DNA of 8,314 nt, taken from contig JAFPUA010000029.1 of assembly GCA_017413305.1 (NCBI GenBank), positions 1 to 8,314 of the forward strand, read 5' to 3'. Numbering within the stretch: position 1 is the first letter of the stretch; each line of letters begins with the position of its first letter. Of this stretch, positions 1-6,441 are shown piece after piece. This DNA is from Candidatus Ruminimicrobiellum caprinum. Lineage in GTDB: Bacteria; Elusimicrobiota; Endomicrobiia; Endomicrobiales; Endomicrobiaceae. Under the pieces are notes generated by a model. The model was given only the letters and a program-made list of their open reading frames with translations, was not told where the DNA came from and made no database searches. A program made the translations under genes and the position numbers.

Positions 1-353
1 CATTTGCGATACCGTTCGCATATTTATATAAAGAAGTTGATCTTTTTGGCAGACATTTAAATACGCACATTATGCATTGGGTTGAAGATGGACTTAAGGA
101 TGGTAAAGAAAACAGAATATCTCTTGGTATATATGCAGGTTTATTTCTCTTTATTGTAAGAGCAGCTGTAATGTATTTTCTTGTTATTCTAATCGGTGGT
201 TTATTATTTAAACAGTTGTTTTCTTATATGCCTATACAATTATCTGTTGCGTTTAAGAGAGCTTGGTTTTATCTTCCGGTTTTTGGCTTTGGAGCAGTTT
301 TATATAATTTTAGAACAATAAGAATACCTTTTGTAAATAGAATAAATGATTAA
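1..353 (+). CDS. PTS mannose/fructose/sorbose-family membrane component IIC, 3' part only
   Basis: The reading frame is open from the window edge (first full codon at 3) to TAA at 351-353, giving about 116 C-terminal residues; the 5' part lies outside the window. A Met at 72 is internal, because the codons before it read on without a stop in the same style. Two hydrophobic stretches are visible: one around IYAGLFLFIVRAAVMYFLVILIGGLL, and one near the end around YLPVFGFGAVLYNF, which resembles the LP..GFA.LL end of IIC proteins. IIC forms the sugar channel of a mannose-type permease together with IID. The call rests mainly on the clear IID directly downstream: the IID start codon lies inside this gene (8-nt overlap), indicating translational coupling. 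The sugar cannot be read from the sequence. The mid-protein IIC family signature is not in the window, so the family call depends on context. Confidence 0.75.
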   Translation, partial: FAIPFAYLYKEVDLFGRHLNTHIMHWVEDGLKDGKENRISLGIYAGLFLFIVRAAVMYFLVILIGGLLFKQLFSYMPIQLSVAFKRAWFYLPVFGFGAVLYNFRTIRIPFVNRIND

Positions 354-1122
354 AAATTTTGTGTTTTTAAGAACATTTTTTTTACAGGCTTTATGGAATT
401 TTGAGAGATTGCAAAATATCGGATTTTTGTATATTTTGTATCCTGTACTGAAAAATTTATATCCTGATAAAGAAAAGAGAAAAGAAGTTATTTTAAGACA
501 TTTAGGTTTTTTTAATACTAATCCTTATATGGTTAATATTATCGTTGCTATGGTTTTAAACTGTGAAAAAAATATTTCATCAGGTAAGGAAACAAATTTG
601 AAAAAGCCGGAAATGATAAAAAATCTTATGGCAGGCCCTGTTGCTGCGTTAGGAGATTCCTTTTTTTGGGGGACATGGAGACCGTTTGTTTCTTTCGTAG
701 CTATTTTGATTACTGTACTGTCTATGAATATATTCAGTCTAAATTATTTTTGGATAGCTCCGATATTTTTTATAATTTTGTACAATGTAGTTCATTTGTC
801 ATTTAGGTATTGGTCTTTAATTATCAGTTTTAGGCTTGACGACAAGATGATAAAACTTATTTCTAAATTAGAAATAAAATTTCTTGGGGATATTTTTAGA
901 ATAGTCGGCTTATTGTTTATGTTCTTAGCGATATTTTTCTATTTTAAAACATTCGGTATGTCTCCTGCTGTCGTGCAAGAAAGGTTAGGTTTTACTTATC
1001 CGGATGCATTGATGTTCGGTTTTATAATGATAGGCAGTTTTTTCTTGGGAAGAATTAAGCCTGTAATTATATTTTATTCGGCAATAATTTTTAGTTTTAT
1101 ATTAGGATACATGGGGATATAA
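346..1122 (+). CDS. PTS mannose/fructose/sorbose-family component IID
   Basis: The 258-residue protein is slightly shorter than E. coli ManZ (about 285). Family hallmarks are clear. The N-terminal block FLQALWNFERLQNIGFLY is followed by LYPDKEKR and RHLGFFNTNPYM, and then AGPVAALGDSFFWGTWRP, with the GDSFFWG motif at residues 103-109. Hydrophobic segments lie at roughly residues 113-130, 135-155, 183-203, 222-238 and 240-257, so it is a membrane protein. With IIC it makes the translocation unit that phosphorylates sugar during import, using phosphate relayed through IIA and IIB, which are not in this window. The ATG overlaps the end of IIC by 8 nt and the gene ends 2 nt before ptsH. The specific sugar is unknown. 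In some lineages such IIC/IID pairs occur in reduced or mainly regulatory PTS, so transport is likely but not proven. Confidence 0.9.
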   Translation: MIKNFVFLRTFFLQALWNFERLQNIGFLYILYPVLKNLYPDKEKRKEVILRHLGFFNTNPYMVNIIVAMVLNCEKNISSGKETNLKKPEMIKNLMAGPVAALGDSFFWGTWRPFVSFVAILITVLSMNIFSLNYFWIAPIFFIILYNVVHLSFRYWSLIISFRLDDKMIKLISKLEIKFLGDIFRIVGLLFMFLAIFFYFKTFGMSPAVVQERLGFTYPDALMFGFIMIGSFFLGRIKPVIIFYSAIIFSFILGYMGI

Positions 1123-1124
1123 AT

Positions 1125-1394
1125 ATGAAAGAAAAAAAACTTACAATTTTAAACAAGCTTGGTCTCCACGCAAGACCTGCATCGTTGATTGTTCAGACTG
1201 CAATGAAGTTCTCTTCGTCTATTAACATAATAAAAGACGAAGCAAAAATAGATGCTAAAAGTATTATGGGTATAATGATGCTTGCTGCAGCTTGCGGTAC
1301 GGAACTTACAATTCAGGCAGAAGGTCCCGATGAAGATGAGGCAATCAACAAGCTGGCAGAATTGTTTGCCGGTGGTTTTGGAGAAGAAATATAA
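1125..1394 (+). CDS. ptsH: Phosphocarrier protein HPr
   Basis: This 89-residue cytoplasmic protein matches HPr throughout and is of normal length. The phosphorylated histidine is His15 in LNKLGLHARPAS; it accepts phosphate from enzyme I and passes it to the IIA domain of permeases. Ser46 lies in DAKSIMGIMML, the classic site phosphorylated by HPr kinase/phosphorylase in Firmicutes and several other phyla. An HprK-type regulatory input is therefore possible, although no hprK is in the window. The start is ATG 1125, with GGGG at 1113-1116, inside the end of IID, as a Shine-Dalgarno about 8 nt upstream. The stop overlaps the ptsI start by one base (TAATG at 1392-1396), so ptsH and ptsI are translationally coupled. 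No key residue is missing. Confidence 0.97.
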   Translation: MKEKKLTILNKLGLHARPASLIVQTAMKFSSSINIIKDEAKIDAKSIMGIMMLAAACGTELTIQAEGPDEDEAINKLAELFAGGFGEEI

Positions 1395-3130
1395 TGAAAC
1401 AAAGTAACATTGTTTTAAACGGTATAGCAGCCTCTTCCGGTGTAGCTATAGGTAAGGTTTTTATTTTGGAAGAGGATGATTTAGTTTCCGTAAAAAAAGA
1501 TGTTCCTACAGATAAAATTAATAAAGAACTTGCGCGTTTGAGAATAGCAGTTAAACAAACGAAGGCAGATTTAGAGCAGAATTATGAAGAACTAAATAAA
1601 ATGCTCGGCGAGAATTATGCTAAAATTGCCGATGCACATATTCTTATATTAAATGACCCGATGATTGGGAAAGAAGTTGTTGATTGTGTAAAAGAAGGTA
1701 ATACCGCAGAATATGCGATATATGCCGTAGTAAAGAAATTTTCTAAATCTTTTGATGCTATACAGGATGAATATTTCAGAGAAAGAAAAAATGATTTGAT
1801 AGATGTCGCAAAAAAAGTTACTGCACATTTACTTGGTAAAAACAAGAAAACTCTTGCCGATTTAAAAGAAGATTCTATTGTTGTTGCAAAAAATATTACA
1901 CCTGCCGATACTGTTTCTATGAGAGAAGCTATGGTTCGAGGTTTTGCCACGGATTTAGGAGGAAAAACTTCTCATACGGCTCTTGTTGCACGCAGTTTGG
2001 AAATACCGGCAGTTGTCGGTTTAAAAAATGTCAGTTATCAAGTTAAGCAGGGAATGTCTATAATTATTGACGGTAATAATGGTATTGTTATACTTAATCC
2101 CAGCGAAGAAACAATAAGCAATTATAAAAGAGAGTATGAAATACAAGTATCAAACCGTAAAGCATTGGAACAGTTTAAAGATTTGCCTGCAGTAACTACA
2201 GATGGTTTGGAAATAAAACTTGGTGCAAATATAGAAAGTCCCGAAGAAGTTCGTTCCGTTCTGAAACACGGCGCGAACGGTATAGGTTTGTACAGAAGTG
2301 AATTTATGTATTTGTCAAGAACATCTATGCCTACGGAAGAAGATCATTACAGAAACTATATTCAAGTTGCGCAAAAAATGATGCCGTATAATGTTATCAT
2401 AAGAACAATAGATCTTGGCGGTGATAAAATTGCGAAGCTCGGTCTTATGGAAGTTGGAAAGGAAGCAAATCCTTTTATGGGTTTGAGAGCTATAAGATTT
2501 TGTTTAAAATATCCTGAAGTTTTTAAAGTTCAATTAAAAGGTATTTTAAGAGCGTCCGTTTGTGGAAATGTAAGAATAATGTATCCTATGATTTCCGGTG
2601 TTTCGGAAATTAAGGCCGCAAACAAAATTTTAGAGCAGGCAAAAGAAGAATTGAGAAAAGAAGGAAAACCTTTTAACGAAGATATTAAGGTCGGGGCAAT
2701 GATAGAGGTTCCGTCAGCGGCTGTAATTACCGACCTTATAGCAAAAGAAGTTGATTTTGTTTCGATAGGAACTAATGATTTGATACAATACACGATGGCA
2801 GTGGATAGAGTTAATGCCAATATTGCACATCTTTACAATCCCATGCACCCTGCTATATTGAGGCTTTTGAAATTTATTATAAATTCCGCCCATGAAGCAG
2901 GCATAGATGTAGGAATGTGCGGAGAGATGGCAGGTGATCCCGCTTATACGGTAGTTTTGTTGGGGCTTGGACTTGATGAGTTTAGTATGTCTGCTGCACA
3001 AATTCCTCAAATTAAGAAAATTATAAGAAGTGTATCAAAAGAAAAAGCCAAGATGTTGGTAAATAAACTTTTAAAATGTTCCTCAATGCAGGAAATAGAA
3101 ATTGAACTTAAAAAGTTTAAATATATTTAA
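1394..3130 (+). CDS. ptsI: PTS enzyme I (phosphoenolpyruvate-protein phosphotransferase)
   Basis: The 578-residue protein matches the usual length of about 575 residues. Enzyme I autophosphorylates from PEP and hands the phosphate to HPr in the cytoplasm. The N-terminal half carries the phospho-histidine His194 in GGKTSHTALVARSLEIPAVVG. The C-terminal PEP-binding barrel contains Arg301 (GIGLYRSEF), Arg337 (RTIDLGGDK), the NPFMGLRAIRF block, GAMIEVPSAA, the SIGTNDLIQYTMAVDR motif and the active-site Cys509 in GMCGEMAGDP. All match E. coli enzyme I (His189, Arg296, Arg332, Cys502) with a constant small offset. GGAG at 1380-1383, in the end of ptsH, serves as Shine-Dalgarno. It is the last gene of the PTS operon. 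No convincing rho-independent terminator follows, so some read-through into the rpsB leader is possible. Confidence 0.98.
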   Translation: MKQSNIVLNGIAASSGVAIGKVFILEEDDLVSVKKDVPTDKINKELARLRIAVKQTKADLEQNYEELNKMLGENYAKIADAHILILNDPMIGKEVVDCVKEGNTAEYAIYAVVKKFSKSFDAIQDEYFRERKNDLIDVAKKVTAHLLGKNKKTLADLKEDSIVVAKNITPADTVSMREAMVRGFATDLGGKTSHTALVARSLEIPAVVGLKNVSYQVKQGMSIIIDGNNGIVILNPSEETISNYKREYEIQVSNRKALEQFKDLPAVTTDGLEIKLGANIESPEEVRSVLKHGANGIGLYRSEFMYLSRTSMPTEEDHYRNYIQVAQKMMPYNVIIRTIDLGGDKIAKLGLMEVGKEANPFMGLRAIRFCLKYPEVFKVQLKGILRASVCGNVRIMYPMISGVSEIKAANKILEQAKEELRKEGKPFNEDIKVGAMIEVPSAAVITDLIAKEVDFVSIGTNDLIQYTMAVDRVNANIAHLYNPMHPAILRLLKFIINSAHEAGIDVGMCGEMAGDPAYTVVLLGLGLDEFSMSAAQIPQIKKIIRSVSKEKAKMLVNKLLKCSSMQEIEIELKKFKYI

Positions 3131-3135
3131 AAAAG

Positions 3136-3164
3136 TTGCAAAGTAAGTTTTTTTTTGCTAATAT
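3136..3164 (+). promoter_or_regulatory. Candidate sigma70-type promoter for the rpsB operon
   Basis: A -35-like TTGCAA (3136-3141) and a -10-like TAATAT (3159-3164) are separated by exactly 17 nt. The -10 is preceded by TG plus one base (3156-3158), the extended -10 arrangement. Each hexamer matches the consensus at only 4 of 6 positions, and the spacer contains a run of ten T. An overlapping TATATT at 3162-3167 is a closer -10 but would leave a 20-nt spacer. Transcription would begin near 3171, giving a leader of about 127 nt before the rpsB start codon. The prediction rests on sequence pattern only. Confidence 0.5.
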
Positions 3165-3171
3165 ATTCAAG

Positions 3172-3190
3172 ATTTAACAAGATGTTAAAT
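3172..3190 (+). repeat. 7-bp perfect inverted repeat at the start of the rpsB leader
   Basis: ATTTAAC (3172-3178) and GTTAAAT (3184-3190) are perfect reverse complements around the 5-nt loop AAGAT. The repeat sits immediately downstream of the predicted promoter, so it would be the first hairpin of the transcript, or alternatively a symmetric operator just past the start site. It is AT-rich, so the hairpin alone would be weak. Confidence 0.45.
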
Positions 3191-3195
3191 ACACA

Positions 3196-3274
3196 CACAA
3201 GCGGATTAATCAAAAGTCCCTTTAATAAGGGTTTGAGTTCTGAAACTTGTGGAGGTCGTCTCAAAACGAGATGA
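3196..3274 (+). promoter_or_regulatory. Structured rpsB 5' leader (candidate autoregulatory RNA element)
   Basis: Three helices can be read off directly. CACAAG (3196-3201) pairs with CTTGTG (3246-3251). Inside it, TCAAA (3210-3214) pairs with TTTGA (3232-3236), and CCCTT (3218-3222) pairs with AAGGG (3227-3231), with a 3-nt AGT bulge and a TAAT loop. TCGTCTC (3256-3262) pairs with GAGATGA (3268-3274) around loop AAAAC, with one G-U pair. A GGAGG sits at 3251-3255 between the second and third elements, too far from ATG 3298 to start rpsB. CCTTTA (3219-3224) can pair instead with TAAAGG (3282-3287), which covers part of the rpsB Shine-Dalgarno. S2 autoregulates rpsB-tsf through a leader in E. 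coli; that this leader does the same is inference. I recognise no known riboswitch here. Confidence 0.45.
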
Positions 3275-3284
3275 AAAAAACTAA

Positions 3285-3289
3285 AGGAG
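3285..3289 (+). promoter_or_regulatory. rpsB Shine-Dalgarno (decides the start codon)
   Basis: AGGAG lies 8 nt before ATG 3298. This spacing selects ATG 3298 over the in-frame upstream candidates TTG 3247 and ATG 3271. Those would add 17 or 9 residues with no counterpart in S2 proteins, and ATG 3271 is buried in a hairpin stem with the nearest GGAGG 15 nt away. Confidence 0.8.
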
Positions 3290-3297
3290 AAGTAAAA

Positions 3298-4089
3298 ATG
3301 GCAAATGTAACAATGAAGTCATTGTTGGAGTCAGGTGTTCATTTTGGACATCAGACAAGAAGATGGAATCCGAAAATGGGAAAATTCATTTTCGGCAGCA
3401 GAAACAAAATTCACATTATCGATCTGCAGAAAACTTTAAAAGAACTTAAAAAAGTTTACAAAGTTGTAAGAGATTACGCAGCAGAAGGAAAAGAAGTCCT
3501 TTTCGTCGGTACCAAGAAACAGGCTCAGGGACCTATCAAGGAAGAAGCATTAAGATGTGGCGCATATTTCGTATGTGAAAGATGGTTGGGCGGAACACTT
3601 ACAAATTTTGAAACATTGAAAAAATCTATCGCAAGATTAAAAGAACTTGAAGCAATGAAAGAAAACGGAATATTTCAAGTTCTTTCCAAAAAAGAGCAAT
3701 CTCAAAAAGAAAAAGAAAGAGTTAAACTTGAAAAATCTCTCGAAGGTTTAAAAATGATGAACAAACTTCCTGAAGTTATGTTCATAATTGACCCTGTTGA
3801 GGAAGCTACAGCTTTAGCTGAAGCAAAGAAATTAAATATTCCTGTAGTTGCAGTTTGCGATACAAACTGTGATCCTGACTTGATAGATCATCCTATACCG
3901 GGAAATGATGATGCAATAAGAGCAGTAAAACTTTTCTGTTCTGTTATTGCAGATGCAATTCTTGAAGGTAAAGGTATTGAAAATAAACAGGCTGACGGAG
4001 CAACCGAAGCTCAAGCAGAAGTTAAAGAAGAAGCTCCGGCGGAAGAAGTAAAAGAAGAAGCGGCTGTAGAAGAAGTTAAAGGAGAATAA
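3298..4089 (+). CDS. rpsB: 30S ribosomal protein S2
   Basis: Starting at ATG 3298 the protein has 263 residues, against about 241 in E. coli. The start MANVTMKSLLESGVHFGHQT is the typical S2 N-terminus, followed by RRWNPKMGKFIF, IIDLQKT, FVGTKKQAQ, ERWLGGTLTNF, PEVMFIIDPVEEATALAEA and PVVAVCDTNCDPDLIDHPIPGNDDAIRA. S2 is a late-assembling protein of the small subunit. The extra length is an acidic tail from about residue 229, with a 9-residue repeat starting at 241, 250 and 259 (EVKEEAPAE, EVKEEAAVE, EVKGE). Such low-complexity tails occur in some S2 homologues and are probably disordered. The last repeat contains the Shine-Dalgarno of tsf. It is the first gene of the operon, behind a structured leader. 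Confidence 0.98.
   Translation: MANVTMKSLLESGVHFGHQTRRWNPKMGKFIFGSRNKIHIIDLQKTLKELKKVYKVVRDYAAEGKEVLFVGTKKQAQGPIKEEALRCGAYFVCERWLGGTLTNFETLKKSIARLKELEAMKENGIFQVLSKKEQSQKEKERVKLEKSLEGLKMMNKLPEVMFIIDPVEEATALAEAKKLNIPVVAVCDTNCDPDLIDHPIPGNDDAIRAVKLFCSVIADAILEGKGIENKQADGATEAQAEVKEEAPAEEVKEEAAVEEVKGE
4018..4086 (+). repeat. 27-nt tandem repeat in the 3' end of rpsB
   Basis: Three units with a 27-nt (9-codon) period begin at 4018, 4045 and 4072 and encode EVKEEAPAE, EVKEEAAVE and the partial EVKGE. The first 15 bases of units 1 and 3 differ at one position: A in unit 1 becomes G at 4082 in unit 3. That change turns AAAGAAGAA into AAAGGAGAA, the Shine-Dalgarno of tsf. Confidence 0.75.
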
Positions 4090-4091
4090 TA

Positions 4092-4934
4092 ATGTCAGCA
4101 ATTGAACTTATAACAAAACTTAGAGAAATGACAGGCGCAGGAATAAAAGACTGCAATAACGCATTGAAAGAAGCAAATAACAATATAGAAGCTGCAGTGA
4201 AAATTTTGAGAGAAAAAGGTATAGCATCTGCAGTTAAAAGAGCAGACAGATCTGCAAAACAAGGTGTAGTTGTAGCAAAACTCAGCGACGATAAGAAGCA
4301 GGGTGTTTTGGTAGAGCTTAACTGCGAAACTGACTTTGTTGCAAGAACCGAAAAGTTTAAAGTATTGGCAGAAAGTTTAGCAGATTTTGTTGCTAAAACC
4401 TCTTCTACAGAAAATATTGCAGAACAGAAATTTGACGATACAAGAACAGTTCAGGATGTTATAAAAGAAGCTATCGGAACAATAGGTGAAAATATTGTTT
4501 TAAAGAGAACAGCAAAATTTTCTACGACAGGTGAAATTGCATCTTATATCCATATGAACAATTCTTTGGGCGTACTTGTAAATTTTGAAGCTCCTGCAGA
4601 TGTTATTGCTTCCGAGGATTTTAAAAATCTCGAGAAAGAAATTGCAATGCAGGTTGCAGCAGTAAGTCCTCTTTATGTTACAAGAGATCAGGTTCCTCAA
4701 GAAGAAATAGACAAAGAAAAGGAAATTTATGTTAAACAGCTTCAGGAAGAGGGTAAACCTGCAAACATTATAGATAAAATTGTTTTAGGAAAATTGAACA
4801 AATTTTATTCTCAGATATGTTTAATGGAACAGCCTTACATGAGAGAAGAAAAAGAAAATATTAAGAATGTTATTGCTAAAGTTAATAAAGATATAGTTGT
4901 AAAACAGTTCGCAAGATTTAAAATCGGCGAGTAA
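4092..4934 (+). CDS. tsf: Translation elongation factor Ts
   Basis: The 280-residue protein has normal length (E. coli 283). EF-Ts catalyses GDP release from EF-Tu in the cytoplasm. The N-terminal UBA-like domain is the classic IELITKLREMTGAGIKDCNNALKE. The catalytic TDFV motif lies at residues 80-83 in NCETDFVART and equals the E. coli Asp80-Phe81 region that disturbs the EF-Tu magnesium site. A second conserved block is around IHMNNSLGVLVNFEA, and the C-terminus has the LMEQPYMRE segment typical of the family. The start ATG 4092 is 2 nt after the rpsB stop, with GGAG at 4081-4084 inside rpsB as Shine-Dalgarno, so S2 and EF-Ts are probably coupled, as is usual for rpsB-tsf. Confidence 0.98.
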   Translation: MSAIELITKLREMTGAGIKDCNNALKEANNNIEAAVKILREKGIASAVKRADRSAKQGVVVAKLSDDKKQGVLVELNCETDFVARTEKFKVLAESLADFVAKTSSTENIAEQKFDDTRTVQDVIKEAIGTIGENIVLKRTAKFSTTGEIASYIHMNNSLGVLVNFEAPADVIASEDFKNLEKEIAMQVAAVSPLYVTRDQVPQEEIDKEKEIYVKQLQEEGKPANIIDKIVLGKLNKFYSQICLMEQPYMREEKENIKNVIAKVNKDIVVKQFARFKIGE

Positions 4935-4963
4935 TATTTAATATTAATAAAGGTAATAATAAA

Positions 4964-5656
4964 ATGACAAAAAAGAGAGTTTTACTTAAACTGTCGGGCG
5001 AAACTTTATCGGGAGACGGAAAATCCGTTTCGACGGCAAGCATTCAAACGATAGCGGATGAAATAAAAAGTATTTTATCTGACAAAGTAGAACTCTCTAT
5101 TGTTGTCGGTGCAGGTAACTTGTGGCGCGGAGCAGGCAAAACTATTAACAGAGCTTCCGCAGATAAAATTGGTATGCTTGCAACCGTAATGAATGCTATT
5201 GCAATTAGTGAAGTGTTGATTGCTAACGGTATGAAATCTGTTGTTTTATCTGCTGCAGGTGTAACAAATTTTTGTGAAACCTTCTCACAGGCAAAAGCTA
5301 TAGAATATTTAAGCAAAGGATATGTTGTAGTCTTTGCAGGTGGAACAGGTAATCCGTATTTTACAACGGACACTACAGCAGCGCTTAGAGCTTGTGAAAT
5401 AAAGGCAGATATAATTCTTAAAGCAACTCAAGTTGATGGTGTTTATACTGCAGATCCCAAGAAAGATCTGACGGCAAAGAAATATGATAAAATTTCCTAT
5501 AAGGAAGCAATAGATAAAAATTTAAAAATAATGGATATCTCAGCTTTCTTATTATGTATGGAAAATAATATAGAAATTTACGTTTTTGATTTTCATAAAA
5601 AAGGCAATTTAAAAAAAGTTTTAGACGGTGAGAATGTTGGTACCGTTATATATTGA
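4964..5656 (+). CDS. pyrH: UMP kinase
   Basis: The 230-residue cytoplasmic enzyme converts UMP to UDP with ATP; it belongs to the amino-acid-kinase fold, not the eukaryotic UMP/CMP kinase family. Visible motifs are LLKLSGE near the N-terminus, the glycine loop VVGAGNLWRG (residues 47-56), the hallmark GTGNPYFTTDTTAALRA and the nucleotide-binding KATQVDGVYTADPKK. The glycine loop reads GAGN where E. coli has GGGN, a mild substitution. The region after LSGE is somewhat shorter than in E. coli, which explains the length difference (241 there). The gap from tsf is 29 nt, with AAAGG at 4949-4953 as a modest Shine-Dalgarno 10 nt from the ATG. The order tsf-pyrH-frr is conserved across many bacteria. 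Confidence 0.97.
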   Translation: MTKKRVLLKLSGETLSGDGKSVSTASIQTIADEIKSILSDKVELSIVVGAGNLWRGAGKTINRASADKIGMLATVMNAIAISEVLIANGMKSVVLSAAGVTNFCETFSQAKAIEYLSKGYVVVFAGGTGNPYFTTDTTAALRACEIKADIILKATQVDGVYTADPKKDLTAKKYDKISYKEAIDKNLKIMDISAFLLCMENNIEIYVFDFHKKGNLKKVLDGENVGTVIY

Positions 5657-5671
5657 AACTTTGGGGGAAAA

Positions 5672-6232
5672 ATGTTACCTAAAGAAGTTTTAGCTTCCGG
5701 CGAAGAAGCTATGAAAAAAACCATAGAAAAAGTAAAACATGATTTTTCTACCGTTAGGACCGGTAGAGCAAATGCAGCTCTTTTAGATGGTATTAAGGTA
5801 GAAAGTTACGGATCTTTGCTTGCTTTAAATCAAGTTGCAGGAGTCAGTGTTCCCGACGGAAGAACATTGGAAATAAGACCTTGGGACTTGTCTCAGCTTG
5901 CAGCAATAGAAAAAGCAATTTTGAAATCGGATTTAGGACTTACTCCTATAAATGACGGTAAACTTATAAGAATTTCAATTCCTGCTCTTACTGAAGAGAG
6001 AAGAAGAGAAATTATAAAAGTTGTTCATAAAATGTCGGAAGATTATAAAATAGCTGTTAGAAATGAAAGAAGACGCATAGTGGATGAAATAAAAAAACTT
6101 GAAAAAGATAAAGCTATTACCGAAGACGATAGAAAAAAATATGAAACAGATATTCAAAAATTAACTGATTCGTATATAGCCAAAATAGATGATTTAGTTA
6201 AACAGAAAGAAGAAGACCTTTTAAAAATATAA
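5672..6232 (+). CDS. frr: Ribosome recycling factor
   Basis: The 186-residue protein is nearly the same length as E. coli RRF (185). With EF-G it splits post-termination ribosomes into subunits. The sequence is typical throughout: MKKTIEKVKHDFSTVRTGRANAALLDGIKVESYG at the N-terminus, then VPDGRTLEIRPWD, IEKAILKSDLGLTPINDGK, IPALTEERRREIIKVVHK and AVRNERRR around residues 128-135. Charged helices at both ends form the three-helix bundle, and the middle forms the beta/alpha domain. The start ATG 5672 lies 15 nt after pyrH and follows a strong GGGGG (5663-5667). No unusual residues were noticed. Confidence 0.98.
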   Translation: MLPKEVLASGEEAMKKTIEKVKHDFSTVRTGRANAALLDGIKVESYGSLLALNQVAGVSVPDGRTLEIRPWDLSQLAAIEKAILKSDLGLTPINDGKLIRISIPALTEERRREIIKVVHKMSEDYKIAVRNERRRIVDEIKKLEKDKAITEDDRKKYETDIQKLTDSYIAKIDDLVKQKEEDLLKI

Positions 6233-6261
6233 TTGTAGTTAATATCTCATGGAGGGAAACA

Positions 6262-6435
6262 ATGGCTTATTCAATTGACAAAGAAGTTTGTATGGGTTGT
6301 GGCGCATGTGCAGCAGGTTGTCCTGTAGAAGCAATAACAGCTGCAGGAGATAAATACGAAATTGCAGCAGATAAATGTGTAGAATGCGGAGCATGTGCAG
6401 CAAATTGTCCTGCAAATGCAATTTCTCAGAAGTAA
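6262..6435 (+). CDS. Small 2[4Fe-4S] ferredoxin
   Basis: This 57-residue gene reads MAYSIDKEVCMGCGACAAGC and onward to QK, then TAA 6433-6435. Two CxxCxxCxxxCP motifs (Cys10, 13, 16, 20 and Cys39, 42, 45, 49) identify a clostridial-type bacterial ferredoxin with two [4Fe-4S] clusters, a soluble low-potential electron carrier. The two halves resemble each other (CGACAAGCP and CGACAANCP), reflecting the family's internal duplication. A strong GGAGGG (6251-6256) lies 5 nt before the ATG, predicting high expression. It sits 29 nt after frr and six bases before uppS, in the same frame as uppS. Its redox partner is not evident from the neighbours; no oxidoreductase is in the window. The low-potential type fits an anaerobic metabolism. 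Confidence 0.96.
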   Translation: MAYSIDKEVCMGCGACAAGCPVEAITAAGDKYEIAADKCVECGACAANCPANAISQK

Positions 6436-6441
6436 AAGAAA

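Noticed and set aside
3131..3158. Rho-independent terminator after ptsI, suggested by the T-run at 3148-3156
   Set aside because: Only a weak GCAAA/TTTGC pairing is available and no GC-rich stem precedes the T-run; the T-run fits better as the promoter spacer.
3247..3297. In-frame 5' extension of rpsB from TTG 3247
   Set aside because: The extension reads MWRSSQNEMKKTKGEVK, which does not resemble S2. The conserved S2 N-terminus begins at ATG 3298, which has a well-placed AGGAG.
5038..5170. Damaged glycine loop in UMP kinase (GAGN in place of GGGN)
   Set aside because: Gly to Ala at one position is mild, the rest of the motif and all other signatures are intact, and I believe the variant occurs in other bacterial UMP kinases.
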